NCBI GenBank assembly: GCA_964492065.1
Contig: CAZBHH010000023.1
Location: forward strand, 1 to 41,705
DNA length: 41,705 bases
Direction: 5' to 3'
From: JADKAC01 sp964492065
Lineage (GTDB): Bacteria > Bacteroidota > Bacteroidia > Chitinophagales > BACL12
A model generated the notes under the pieces. The model worked only from the letters and a program-made list of their open reading frames with translations, did no database searches and had not been told where the DNA came from. Both the position numbers and the translations under genes were made by a program. Positions 17,256 to 26,235 of this stretch are shown here, piece by piece; the first letter of the stretch is position 1, and every line of letters starts with the position of its first letter.

Positions 17256-17719
17256 TAGTATTTTAGATCCGTTTTTTGCAACGTATCCCGGTAGGTAAAG
17301 GATATTTTCCTGGTAATAAAAAATTTTTGAATGCTGAACTGCCCCTCAATGTGATAGGGGACGGCATCGCCTTTCAAAAATCCGCCGAGGTCGGAGACTG
17401 CGACGGCGGCGAGTTTGGGATAGCTGGTGGTAAATGCAAACGGCAGTGAGAAATCGCTGCGCCCTTTTATTTTCACCGGGCTGGTCAGCATGGCGTCGCC
17501 CAGTTCCTTTTTATTGACGAAGACAATTAACTCGGTGGTTTTCAGCTTCACGCCGATGCGGTTCGGGTTATACAGCCGGAGGTCTGTGTTGACGGTGGGG
17601 TTGCCCGAAATATTATCGATGCTGAAATCCGAATGGCCGCGGTATTCCAATGGTTTTATACCGGCGCAGGATACGGCGAAAACAGAAATACAAATTATAG
17701 TAATGCGCAAGCGTTTCAT
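17255..17719 (-). CDS. LEA type 2-like lipoprotein
   Basis: A 154-residue predicted lipoprotein. Its N-terminus MKRLRITIICISVFAVSC18AG has a lipobox-type cysteine at C18, though serine at -1 is not the classical residue. The mature part (GHSDFSIDNISGNPTVNTDLRLYNPNRIGVKL) has the WHy/LEA14 beta-sandwich pattern, including NPN, and resembles Bacteroidota LEA type 2 family proteins. It begins 30 bases after the histidine kinase gene and is probably cotranscribed with it. Function is unknown: a stress-related periplasmic or outer-membrane role is a family-based guess. Confidence 0.78.
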   Translation of the reverse strand: MKRLRITIICISVFAVSCAGIKPLEYRGHSDFSIDNISGNPTVNTDLRLYNPNRIGVKLKTTELIVFVNKKELGDAMLTSPVKIKGRSDFSLPFAFTTSYPKLAAVAVSDLGGFLKGDAVPYHIEGQFSIQKFFITRKISFTYRDTLQKTDLKY

Positions 17720-17749
17720 CGCCGGTGGGTTTTTAATGCATGGGATCTG

Positions 17750-19567
17750 TTATCCATTTATTTCGGCAGTAACGGGCAATGTAAAATGAAAATCAGACCC
17801 TCCATGCGTGCCGTCCTCTGCCCAGATTTCACCGCCCAGTTGTTCAACTATTTTCTTGCAGATAGCCAGGCCTATTCCGGTTCCTGAATATTCGTTCTTT
17901 GCGTGCAGGCGCTGGAAAATTAAAAATATCCGCTCCCGGAATTCTTTGGCAATGCCAATCCCGTTGTCAGAGACAATGATATGATGCTGTTGCTTATCGG
18001 ATTTATGGCTTATCCATATCTCCGGTTTTTTTTGTTTGTTGTATTTCATCGCATTGCTCAACAGGTTCATCAGCAGTTGGAACATCTGGGTTTCGTCGGC
18101 AGACACCACGGGTAAACGCATGCAGTGAATTTGGCTGTTTCTCTCGTGGTTATGGGTTTGCAGTGTTTTTTTGACTTTCTCCAACACCTCGTTTAAGTCC
18201 ACTTCTTTCCGTTCGCTGATATGATTTATCTTGGAGTAGGCGAGGATATCGCTCAACAATTGGTTCATCGTTTTGGCGCCGTCGAGAATAAAACCCATGA
18301 ATTCCGTTTCATCGGCGCCGAGAGTATCTTTCAACTTGCGTTCCAACAGATTGACGTAAGAGCTCACCATGCGCAGCGGTTCCCGCAAGTCGTGGGAGAT
18401 GACATACGCAAAATGCTGCAGCTCGTAATTGGATGTCTCCAGTTGTTTGGCGTAGATTTCAATCTGATCGCTTTTTTGTTTGAGCAGTTCCGCTTCCCGC
18501 TCCTTCTTCTCCATATCGAATAAGTTGCGTGCTTTGGCGATAGCAGCTAATTTTTCATCGTTGAAATGCTGCTTGATTACGGTGCAGTATTTCTCCGAAT
18601 ACTGATACGCTTTTTGAAATTCGCTCACCTTTGCATAGGTTTCGCCGAGCAATTGATACACGCCGCCGAGGGAGTGCACGACGCCCAATTCCAAAAATAT
18701 ACGCTCCGCCTTCAACAGCAGTTCAATAGCTGCATTATTTTGCCCCAGGTAGTGGGCAGCAGCTCCCATCTGGTTGTACATGTGGCCGGTGTGGTACTTG
18801 CTTTTCAGCAACTTATTTAAATTTCCCGCCGTTGCGAAATACTCATCCGACTTTTCTTTATTTCCCAATTTGGCATACAATAATCCAATATTGGAACTGT
18901 AGATTGACAAATGGGTATTGGCGTTTGCCTCTTCGGCGAGAGCGTAGGATTTTAACAAATACTCGAGCGACTTTTCTAAATTGTTGTTTTTAAAATGTTT
19001 TACCGCAAAGGAGTTATAACAATTGGCCAATCCCGATTTTTCACCGATCTCCTTGTAAATGTGATACGCCCGTTCCAGGAATTCCTCCTGGTTAAATTCC
19101 ACGCCCTCCTGGTTAAATAATATAAAGGCGTTATAGAGCGCAGCGGCGAGCCAGCGCTTTTCTTCCCCGTCGTTATCTTCCTTTTTATCCAATAAGGCAA
19201 TCGTCCGCAGGTATTCGTGTTGCGCTTTCACCTGGTCGCCCATCATCTGGTAATTGCGGCCGATATTTAAGTGAAAATACGGGCGGTAGTGGGCTTTAAA
19301 ATCGCCCTTCATCAATTTAAAGCCGCTCTCGCACAGCTTAATGGATTTCTGGTAATCATTGGAAGACGTACACTCGAAGAAGGCCTGTTCGATTTTGGCG
19401 AGCCCTTCGTAGTTCTTGTCGCCGATTTCCCTGGCGATCTTGCCGGCCTCCCGGGCGTCTTTATCAATACTGAGCACATCGAGGGTGTAATTGCGCTTTA
19501 TCCGATTCAACAGCAATTGAATGCGCTCGATTTTAGTTTGTTGTATTTCGGAGAGCGGAGATGCCAT
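17750..19567 (-). CDS. Soluble TPR-containing sensor histidine kinase
   Basis: A 605-residue kinase with no signal peptide or membrane segment. Residues ~1-330 hold TPR-type helix pairs. A coiled-coil stretch follows (~340-380, KARNLFDMEKKEREAELLKQK). The HisKA box is FAYVISHDLREPL with phospho-acceptor H392. The ATPase part has an N-box LLSNAMKYNK, a G1 box VSDNGIGIA and a G2 box GTGIGLAICKKIVEQLGG. The frame extends to 19600, but that start lies inside a perfect -7 box; the ATG at 19567 (MASPLSEIQQ) is therefore chosen. No response regulator is adjacent, so it is an orphan kinase sensing a cytosolic or protein ligand through the TPRs. Confidence 0.9.
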   Translation of the reverse strand: MASPLSEIQQTKIERIQLLLNRIKRNYTLDVLSIDKDAREAGKIAREIGDKNYEGLAKIEQAFFECTSSNDYQKSIKLCESGFKLMKGDFKAHYRPYFHLNIGRNYQMMGDQVKAQHEYLRTIALLDKKEDNDGEEKRWLAAALYNAFILFNQEGVEFNQEEFLERAYHIYKEIGEKSGLANCYNSFAVKHFKNNNLEKSLEYLLKSYALAEEANANTHLSIYSSNIGLLYAKLGNKEKSDEYFATAGNLNKLLKSKYHTGHMYNQMGAAAHYLGQNNAAIELLLKAERIFLELGVVHSLGGVYQLLGETYAKVSEFQKAYQYSEKYCTVIKQHFNDEKLAAIAKARNLFDMEKKEREAELLKQKSDQIEIYAKQLETSNYELQHFAYVISHDLREPLRMVSSYVNLLERKLKDTLGADETEFMGFILDGAKTMNQLLSDILAYSKINHISERKEVDLNEVLEKVKKTLQTHNHERNSQIHCMRLPVVSADETQMFQLLMNLLSNAMKYNKQKKPEIWISHKSDKQQHHIIVSDNGIGIAKEFRERIFLIFQRLHAKNEYSGTGIGLAICKKIVEQLGGEIWAEDGTHGGSDFHFTLPVTAEING

Positions 19568-19597
19568 GCAGCTAAAAATATGAATTTTTATTTTGTG

Positions 19598-19605
19598 CAA
19601 AGGTA
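19598..19605 (-). promoter_or_regulatory. Bacteroidota -7 box of the histidine kinase operon
   Basis: On the minus strand TACCTTTG is an exact TAnnTTTG match, 30 bases upstream of the ATG at 19567. It overlaps the alternative start at 19600, so it decides the start choice. Confidence 0.5.
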
Positions 19606-19627
19606 ATGGTTCAGTGTATTAATCGCC

Positions 19628-19668
19628 GACAATTTGTCAGCAAGATGCCCCGTGGCAAGGGCTTTGTG
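19628..19668 (+). promoter_or_regulatory. Candidate heat-shock or alternative-sigma promoter region of htpG
   Basis: A near-perfect palindrome GACAATTTGTC (19628-19638) is followed by TGGCA (19653-19657) and TTTGTG (19663-19668). The GG of TGGCA and the GT of TTTGTG are separated by 10 bases, the sigma-54-like spacing, though GT replaces the consensus GC. No TAnnTTTG box is present, unlike most genes here. The ATG at 19694 lies 25 bases beyond. Confidence 0.4.
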
Positions 19669-19693
19669 AAAAGAATGTTTAAAAATTTAAAAT

Positions 19694-21565
19694 ATGTCAG
19701 TAGAAAAAGGCTCTATCGCCGTCCAGGCGGAAAATATCTTTCCTATTATTAAAAAATTTCTTTACAGCGATCACGAAATATTTCTCAGGGAATTGATTTC
19801 CAATGCGACAGATGCCACGCAGAAGTTGCTGAAGCTCTCTTCTTTGGGCGAGGTGCCGGGCGAGTTGGGCGACCTGGCCATTGAGGTGAAGGTGGATAAG
19901 AAGAAAAAAACCATTACCATTTCCGACAGAGGTATCGGTATGACTGCCGATGAAGTGAAGCGTTATATCAACCAGGTGGCGTTCTCCAGCGCCAACGAGT
20001 TTTTGGAAAAATTCAAAGGCCTGGAAGACGGCAAATCCATTATCGGGCATTTCGGGCTTGGGTTTTACAGCGCCTTCATGGTGGCGGATAAGGTGACGCT
20101 GAAAACTAAATCCTACCGGGATGAACCGGCGGTGCAATGGGAATGCGACGGCAATCCCGAATTTACGTTAGAGGAAATCGGGAAACAGGATAGAGGCACG
20201 GAAGTGATTCTGCATATCAATGCGGATTCAAAGGAATTTCTGGAGGATGGACGCATTGATGCGCTGTTGAATAAATACTGCAAATTCCTGCCGATACCCA
20301 TAAAATTCGGTACCAGGGAAGAAACCGTGCAGGAAGAGGGCAGCGAAAAGGAAAAAAAGGTAAGCCGGGATAACATCATCAATAATACCCAGCCGGCATG
20401 GACCCGCAAGCCCGCCGAATTGAAAGATGAAGACTATAAATCGTTTTACAATGAGTTGTACCCGTTCAGCGAACCGCCTTTGTTTTGGATACATCTGAAT
20501 GTGGACTACCCGTTTCACCTGACGGGCATTTTGTATTTCCCGCGGATTAAAAAGAATTTCGAAGTACAGAAAAATAAAATACAGCTCTACAGCAACCAGG
20601 TGTTTGTAACCGACGAAGTAAAAGAAATCGTGCCCGAATGGCTCACGCTGCTCCACGGTGTCATCGATTCGCCGGACATTCCGCTGAACGTTTCCCGCAG
20701 TTACCTGCAAAGCGATCCATACGTAAAGAAGATAAATAATTATATCACCAAAAAAGTGGGTGAGAAGTTGGAATCGCTGTTTAAAAAGGACAGGGCAGAG
20801 TTTGAAAAGCAATGGGAAAATATCAGTGTGATTGTGAAATACGGAATGCTGACTGATGAAAAGTTTTTTGAAAAAGCCGAGAAATTCTGCCTGTTGCAAA
20901 ATACCGAAAACAGGTATTTTACATTTGAGGAATACAAAGAGCATATCAAGGCAAATCAAACCGATAAGAACAACACGCTCGTCGCACTGTATTCCGCAAA
21001 CGAGTCAGAACATCACGTGTATATAGATGCTGCAATTAACAGGGGATACGATGTGCTGAAAGTGGATACGATTATCGATAACCACTTCATAAGCTTTATT
21101 GAAGACAAGTTAAAAAACATCCACTTTAAGCGGGTGGATTCCGATACGCCCGATAAGCTGATCGACAAGGATGAAAAAATTGAATCCGTACTTTCCGAAG
21201 AGGAGCAAAGCAAGGTAAAGGAGTTGTTTGGGAAATTTACCGACGCAAATGCGGCAACGGTGGTAATCACGCCGCAGTCGCCGGAAGACAATCCCGTTTC
21301 CATTACGAAGAGCGAATGGATGCGCAGGATGAAGGAAATGAGCATGTACAACGGAATGGAGTTTGCATCCCAGATGCCCGATCAGTACAATTTGGTAGTG
21401 AATACAAATCACCCGCTGATAGGCAAAGTGTTAAAGCTGGAAGGCACAGCTCAGGACGATGCCGTAAAGCAACTGCACGATCTGGCATTGCTCTCCCAAG
21501 GCATGTTAAAGGGCAATGAACTCACCGCATTTGTGAAACGCAGTTTCGGAATAATGGAATCATAA
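19694..21565 (+). CDS. htpG: Molecular chaperone HtpG (Hsp90)
   Basis: A 623-residue bacterial Hsp90 acting as an ATP-dependent chaperone in the cytosol. The GHKL ATPase domain spans ~1-215 and includes EIFLRELISNATDATQKL, ISDRGIGMT and IGHFGLGFYSAFMVAD. The middle domain has PLFWIHLNVDYPFHLTGILYFPR and the SPDIPLNVSRSYLQSD motif. The C-terminal dimerisation part ends with RSFGIMES. Length is normal. The Bacteroidetes form has a charged linker near residues 215-235 (EEGSEKEKKVSRD). It is divergent from the histidine kinase, transcribed alone, and ended by a strong terminator. Confidence 0.97.
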   Translation: MSVEKGSIAVQAENIFPIIKKFLYSDHEIFLRELISNATDATQKLLKLSSLGEVPGELGDLAIEVKVDKKKKTITISDRGIGMTADEVKRYINQVAFSSANEFLEKFKGLEDGKSIIGHFGLGFYSAFMVADKVTLKTKSYRDEPAVQWECDGNPEFTLEEIGKQDRGTEVILHINADSKEFLEDGRIDALLNKYCKFLPIPIKFGTREETVQEEGSEKEKKVSRDNIINNTQPAWTRKPAELKDEDYKSFYNELYPFSEPPLFWIHLNVDYPFHLTGILYFPRIKKNFEVQKNKIQLYSNQVFVTDEVKEIVPEWLTLLHGVIDSPDIPLNVSRSYLQSDPYVKKINNYITKKVGEKLESLFKKDRAEFEKQWENISVIVKYGMLTDEKFFEKAEKFCLLQNTENRYFTFEEYKEHIKANQTDKNNTLVALYSANESEHHVYIDAAINRGYDVLKVDTIIDNHFISFIEDKLKNIHFKRVDSDTPDKLIDKDEKIESVLSEEEQSKVKELFGKFTDANAATVVITPQSPEDNPVSITKSEWMRRMKEMSMYNGMEFASQMPDQYNLVVNTNHPLIGKVLKLEGTAQDDAVKQLHDLALLSQGMLKGNELTAFVKRSFGIMES

Positions 21566-21654
21566 CCGGGTGGTTTGATTGTGTAAATGCGAGGCCGGCG
21601 CATAATGGATAATTGCAACGCAAAAGCATGCGTGTTTCACGAACGTAAAAGGTA

Positions 21655-21686
21655 AAGGGCTTATCAAAAGGTAAGCCCTTTTTTTT
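21655..21686 (+). terminator. Rho-independent terminator of htpG
   Basis: AAGGGCTTA and TAAGCCCTT form a 9-bp perfect stem with an 8-nt loop, followed by eight T residues on the plus strand, about 90 bases past the htpG stop. Confidence 0.9.
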
Positions 21687-21762
21687 GGTGACGGGCCCCC
21701 CGGTTTTTGAAATTTTGATTAAAACATACCAGGGCTAACAATTTCTTTTGCAGTTTTACAAT

Positions 21763-22947
21763 ATGAATCTGCGGACACTTTTTTTGCGGCATGTAGCACA
21801 AACCAGTCCGGCACCGTTGGCGATTGAGATCGTAAAGGCTGAGGGATGCAGATTTTATGAAGCCGGTGGCAAGACGTATGTGGACCTGATAGCCGGCATA
21901 TCGGTATCCAATCTCGGCCATAACCATCCGGCGGTGCAGGAGGCAATACACCGGCAACTGGAAAGATACACACACCTGCTGGTGTACGGTGAATTGGTGC
22001 AGTCGCCGCAAGTATTATTGGCAGCGTATTTGGCGGAGCTGTTGCCGGAAAGTTTATCGTCGGTGTATTTTGTAAACTCCGGCAGCGAAGCCATTGAGGG
22101 GGCGCTGAAACTCGCAAAGCGACTAACGGGACGCAGTGAAGTTGTCTCATTTAAGAAATCCTATCACGGATCGACAGCCGGCGCTTTGAGCCTGGGAAAT
22201 ACCGAAGAGAGAAAACAAGCCTTCCGCCCGCTGATTCCCGATAACCGGATATTGGATTATAATGCACCGGAGCAATTGCAATCCATCACTGAAAAAACAG
22301 CATGTGTCGTCATTGAACCGGTACAGGCGGAGGCCGGCGTCATCCTGCCGCAGGAGCAGTATTTGAAAGCCGTACGGGAACGATGCGATGCCACCGGCGC
22401 CCTGTTGATTCTCGATGAGATTCAAACCGGTTGCGGCCGCACAGGAAAACTGTTTGCTTTCGAGACGTTCGATATTGTGCCCGATATTTTAGTATTGGCA
22501 AAGGCCTTCGGCGGTGGTATGCCATTAGGCGCATTTATCGCTTCGCACGCCGCGATGCAGGCGTTTACGCATAATCCCGTTTTGGGGCATATCAATACAT
22601 TCGGAGGGCATCCCGTTTCCTGTGCCGCCGGGCTTGCCGCATTGCAGACGATTGTTGAAGAGCAGATCGTTCAACAGGTAGAAAGAAAAGCAGAGCTGTT
22701 TAAATCGCTGTTGATACATCCCGGAATCAAACAGGTGCGCAACTGCGGATTATTAATAGCCGTTGATTTCGGCGATGCCGAGTTGAATTTAAAAGTAGTG
22801 CGGCAGTGTATTGACAACGGCGTAATTACCGATTGGTTTTTGTTTGCAGACCACTGTATGCGCATTGCCCCGCCGCTCATCATCAGCGACAGCGAAATCC
22901 GGGAAGCATGCGCCGTGATTTTAAACGCTGTCACCCGGGTGTTATGA
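21763..22947 (+). CDS. Class III PLP-dependent aminotransferase
   Basis: A 394-residue fold-type I, class III aminotransferase of the acetylornithine/ornithine/4-aminobutyrate group. Motifs are YVDLIAGISVSNLGHNHPAV, FVNSGSEAIEGALKLAKRLTG, LILDEIQTGCGRTGKLFAFE, and LAKAFGGGMPLGAF with the PLP lysine K247. The ATG at 21763 (MNLRTLFLRHVAQTSPAP) is preferred over the TTG at 21748. Its stop overlaps the start of the phospholipase-like gene in an ATGA, so the two are translationally coupled. Length and the NLGHNHPAV start favour an acetylornithine-type enzyme, but no arginine genes are nearby and the substrate is open. Confidence 0.9.
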   Translation: MNLRTLFLRHVAQTSPAPLAIEIVKAEGCRFYEAGGKTYVDLIAGISVSNLGHNHPAVQEAIHRQLERYTHLLVYGELVQSPQVLLAAYLAELLPESLSSVYFVNSGSEAIEGALKLAKRLTGRSEVVSFKKSYHGSTAGALSLGNTEERKQAFRPLIPDNRILDYNAPEQLQSITEKTACVVIEPVQAEAGVILPQEQYLKAVRERCDATGALLILDEIQTGCGRTGKLFAFETFDIVPDILVLAKAFGGGMPLGAFIASHAAMQAFTHNPVLGHINTFGGHPVSCAAGLAALQTIVEEQIVQQVERKAELFKSLLIHPGIKQVRNCGLLIAVDFGDAELNLKVVRQCIDNGVITDWFLFADHCMRIAPPLIISDSEIREACAVILNAVTRVL

Positions 22948-23921
22948 AACGCATGATCGGCATACTGAGCCTTTTCTTGCTGTTGTGCACTTCGCAGAGC
23001 GCTACTTACCCCTGGGGATTCTGGGGACATCAGCGCATCAATGCAATGGCGATGTTTACCTTGCCCGAAACATTGTTTGCCTTTTATAAACCGCATATCA
23101 CATATATACGTGAGCATTCGGTGGATCCCGACAAACGCAGGTATGCGGTGGCAGAGGAAGGCGCAAGGCATTACCTGGATATAGACCATTACGGAAAACA
23201 TCCATTTGAAAATTTACCACGCAACTGGTTTGAGGCGGTCGAAAAATTCTCGGAGGACAGCCTGCAGGCGTATGGCATCCTCCCCTGGCATGTGGAGCGC
23301 ATGATGTATTGGCTCACGGATGCGTTTAAAGCAAAGGATGTGAAAAATATTCTGCGCACTACTGCGGAAATCGGCCACTACATCGCAGATGCGCATGTGC
23401 CGCTGCACTGCACCGAAAATTATAACGGCCAACTGACCGACCAAAACGGCATTCACGGTTTCTGGGAGTCGAGGATTCCGGAATTAATCGGCGAAAATTT
23501 CGATTACTTCACCGGTAAGGCGCAGTATATTCCGGATATCAACGAGTATATATGGAATATCGTACTTCAAAGCCACCTGCTGAGCGATAGTGTCCTGACG
23601 CTTGAAAGCACATTGAACCAAACCTTCCCAACCGACCGGAAATACAGCTATGAGACGAGGGGAAACTCGACAGTGCGTGTGTACAGCCGTGCCTATACAT
23701 TGGCGTATAACGAGATTACTAATCACATGGTGGAACGGCGAATGCGGGATGCGATAATCAACTTAGGCAGTTTTATACTGACGGCGTGGATCGATGCCGG
23801 AAAACCCGACCTGACGGGTATTGTTGCCACGCCATTCACCGCAGCGGAACTACAGGAAATGGAGTTGATTGACAAGGCATACGGCAGCGGCGAAACAATG
23901 AAAGGCCGCCCCGAAGAATAA
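22944..23921 (+). CDS. Secreted zinc-dependent phospholipase C/S1-P1 nuclease-like protein
   Basis: A 325-residue predicted exported zinc enzyme. A signal peptide (~1-23) would leave Trp24 at the mature N-terminus, the first zinc ligand in this superfamily. H29 is six residues in (WGFWGH), followed by candidates D61/D63, H76 (GARHYLDID), H145-x3-D149-x5-H155 (GHYIADAHVPLH) and H171-x3-E175 (HGFWES). The last glutamate, where S1/P1 nucleases have aspartate, leans toward phospholipase C. The frame opens further upstream, but the ATG at 22944 (MKRMIGILSLFLLL) gives the signal peptide and overlaps the aminotransferase stop by four bases. Lipid versus nucleic-acid substrate is unresolved. Confidence 0.86.
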   Translation: MKRMIGILSLFLLLCTSQSATYPWGFWGHQRINAMAMFTLPETLFAFYKPHITYIREHSVDPDKRRYAVAEEGARHYLDIDHYGKHPFENLPRNWFEAVEKFSEDSLQAYGILPWHVERMMYWLTDAFKAKDVKNILRTTAEIGHYIADAHVPLHCTENYNGQLTDQNGIHGFWESRIPELIGENFDYFTGKAQYIPDINEYIWNIVLQSHLLSDSVLTLESTLNQTFPTDRKYSYETRGNSTVRVYSRAYTLAYNEITNHMVERRMRDAIINLGSFILTAWIDAGKPDLTGIVATPFTAAELQEMELIDKAYGSGETMKGRPEE

Positions 23922-23967
23922 TTTTCACGTTGCCATTTATTGCGATTACATATAACTGGTTTACCCG

Positions 23968-26235
23968 TTAATTCAGAATCAGTATTTTTTCGGTGCGCAC
24001 GATGTTGCGGGTGTTAATTTTTAAAACGTAAATGCCTGAAGGCAAATCTCCGACAATGGCAGCAATGGATTGTGTACCCGCCGGCAGTGTTCCCACAAAC
24101 AGGTTTTGAATAATCCGCCCGTTGATATCGGCAAGTGCAATGTCCATCCATTGCGCTTCCACCAGCGTAAGTGATACATTGAACATATAGTGTGCGGGAT
24201 TTGGAATAACCGACAGTGTGCATTTATCCGCGGCAGGCGGTATTATCGACACCTCGCATTCGCCGGGCAACCAGCTCAATACGCCGCCGTAATAGGTCGC
24301 ATGGCAGGCGTTGGCATAAGTCACGCCATCGCAACCGCATACCGGGTCGTATTCTTCGGTACAGCCATAGGCAGAGTCAATTAAGCTCTCGTCAATACAA
24401 TCACCGATAAAAATATCTGCGCAATACGTGTCATAACAATCGGTACCCGCTGCGCCAATAGTTAAACAAACAGTATAAAATCCCTCTGCGGTATAGAGAT
24501 GATCGGCATCCATACCGAACGATTCACCGCCGTCGCCAAATTCCCAATGCGTCAAATCGAAATCGCCGCCGGAGGTATTTGAAAATATTGCCACCCATCC
24601 GTCTTCTGCCGGTGTGAAACCTTCGAATTCAAAATGCGCTTCGCAGGCCGTTGCCGAATCGCCAATTGCAACAGAGGCACAGTAGGTGTCCACGCAACTG
24701 TCGGCGGTAACGATAGCGAGGCACACCGCATAAATTCCCGCCTCAAATGTATGTGTTACTTCTTCGCCAAAGCCATAGTCGCCATCGCCAAAATCCCAGC
24801 CCCATGCAATGATATCAGAATCGGCATCGGAGGTGGAAATAAAATTGACAGCGGTGCCGGCAATTTCATATTCAAAGTAAGCTTCACAGTCTCCACTGCC
24901 GACATCGCCTAAGGACAATTCAAAACAATAGGTGTCGGTGCACGCACTATCGGCAGAAGTAATCGTCAGACATACTGCGTAAGCGCTGTCGGCAGTAAAC
25001 AGATGTTCGGCGTCAAAGCTGTCGGAAACGGTGCCGTCGCCGAAATCCCAAAATGTTGTACCGATATCGCCGCCCACAACGACGGATGCATTATTAAAAT
25101 TTACCATCCATCCGCCGGCTTCCGGGATAATGGAGGTGATGGTAAAAAATGACTCGCAAATAACACCGGTATCGCCGATGCTGATTTCTGCGCAGTATTC
25201 GGCAGTACAACCGGAGGCAAAAGTAACTGTAAGGCATGCGAGATACACACCCGGCTCATAGACGTGGTCGGGGTTGGCGCCATCGGCGGTAGCGCCATCG
25301 CCAAATTCCCAGAAATACGATTCCACATCGCCGGGGCCGGGTGTTGTAGTTGATTCGAAGAATACAATACTGCCAACGGTTTCGAAATCGAACGAAGCTG
25401 AACAATCCATTGCGGTGCTGTCGTTCACGAAAAGTTCAATGCAAGTTGTATCGGTACACCCGCTTTCCGTTTCAATACTGAGGCAAACGACGTACATGCC
25501 CTCACCGGCATAGGAATGCCAGGGGTCAGCGCCGCTATCGCCGCCCTCAATTACTTCTGATATACCATCGCCGTAATCAAAGTAATAGGTCACCTCATCG
25601 GATTCGGGTTCCACCCAACCGAAAAAATGAATATCCAAACCATCTGCCGACCACACTTCGAGAGAGGCCGTACAATCCGCCTCGCCGGTATCTATCACTA
25701 CCGGATAACATACGGAGGCGCTGCAACTGTCTGCAAAGAGTACGGAGACACACACTTCGTAGGTGCCTTCCGCACCGTAGATATGTAGTGGAAGAGGGGC
25801 AGTACTCGTTGAACCATCGCCGAAATACCAGGTAATTTCCAGATATTCCTCCGGGTCGGTTTCTGCAACAAATTCCGCTGTCAATCCATCGGTGAAGTAA
25901 TCGAAGTCGACAAAGCAATCCGTGCTGTCTGCGTCAATAAATACCTCCTCGCACTTCTCATCCGTACAATCGCCTGCCGTTTCGATCATCAGGCATATCA
26001 CATGCCACCCGGGGCTGTCGAAGGTGTATGTGAATCCGGGCGTATTTACTGATATGCCGCCGTCAATGGTATAGTACCAGGCGAGGATGGAGTCGCCGGC
26101 GCCGGCTGCGCTGGCATCGGCGACAGTAATTGTAAGTCCGCTGGTTTCGACGGTAAAATCCGCTTCGCATACCGATATGGCAAAGGCGGGAGAGATAGCA
26201 ATACACAGCAGTAGTGCAGTGGAGATATTTTTCAT
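23968..26235 (-). CDS. Multi-PKD, Kazal-domain T9SS surface protein
   Basis: A 755-residue predicted secreted protein with signal peptide 1-~20. Seven PKD-like repeats of ~75-85 residues follow. Most carry a W/Y-x-FGDG core, and each has four regularly placed cysteines: one opening the repeat, one in the V/A-CL strand, and two in a CxDxxC-type end such as CTDTYC. After them comes a Kazal-type inhibitor-like segment (TEEYDPVCGCDGVTYANAC ending PGEC), which in its family binds serine proteases. The final ~75 residues (VIPNPAHYMFNVS to EKILILN) are a T9SS type A domain. No enzyme motif was seen. A surface stalk displaying a protease inhibitor or binding module is an inference. It is convergent with the phospholipase-like gene. 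Confidence 0.88.
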   Translation of the reverse strand: MKNISTALLLCIAISPAFAISVCEADFTVETSGLTITVADASAAGAGDSILAWYYTIDGGISVNTPGFTYTFDSPGWHVICLMIETAGDCTDEKCEEVFIDADSTDCFVDFDYFTDGLTAEFVAETDPEEYLEITWYFGDGSTSTAPLPLHIYGAEGTYEVCVSVLFADSCSASVCYPVVIDTGEADCTASLEVWSADGLDIHFFGWVEPESDEVTYYFDYGDGISEVIEGGDSGADPWHSYAGEGMYVVCLSIETESGCTDTTCIELFVNDSTAMDCSASFDFETVGSIVFFESTTTPGPGDVESYFWEFGDGATADGANPDHVYEPGVYLACLTVTFASGCTAEYCAEISIGDTGVICESFFTITSIIPEAGGWMVNFNNASVVVGGDIGTTFWDFGDGTVSDSFDAEHLFTADSAYAVCLTITSADSACTDTYCFELSLGDVGSGDCEAYFEYEIAGTAVNFISTSDADSDIIAWGWDFGDGDYGFGEEVTHTFEAGIYAVCLAIVTADSCVDTYCASVAIGDSATACEAHFEFEGFTPAEDGWVAIFSNTSGGDFDLTHWEFGDGGESFGMDADHLYTAEGFYTVCLTIGAAGTDCYDTYCADIFIGDCIDESLIDSAYGCTEEYDPVCGCDGVTYANACHATYYGGVLSWLPGECEVSIIPPAADKCTLSVIPNPAHYMFNVSLTLVEAQWMDIALADINGRIIQNLFVGTLPAGTQSIAAIVGDLPSGIYVLKINTRNIVRTEKILILN
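23968..26235 (-). repeat. Seven cysteine-patterned PKD repeats plus Kazal domain (protein-level tandem repeats)
   Basis: The repeats start at the CEADF-, CFVDF-, CTASL-, CSASF-, CESFF-, CEAYF- and CEAHF-type segments and are separated by short D/G-rich linkers ending in the next cysteine. They are clearly homologous but diverged, so this is an old protein-level array, not recent DNA duplication. Confidence 0.8.

Noticed and set aside
20228..20959. 243-codon minus-strand open frame
   Set aside because: It lies wholly antisense within htpG, whose full-length protein is unambiguous; the antisense product looks like a codon-bias shadow.
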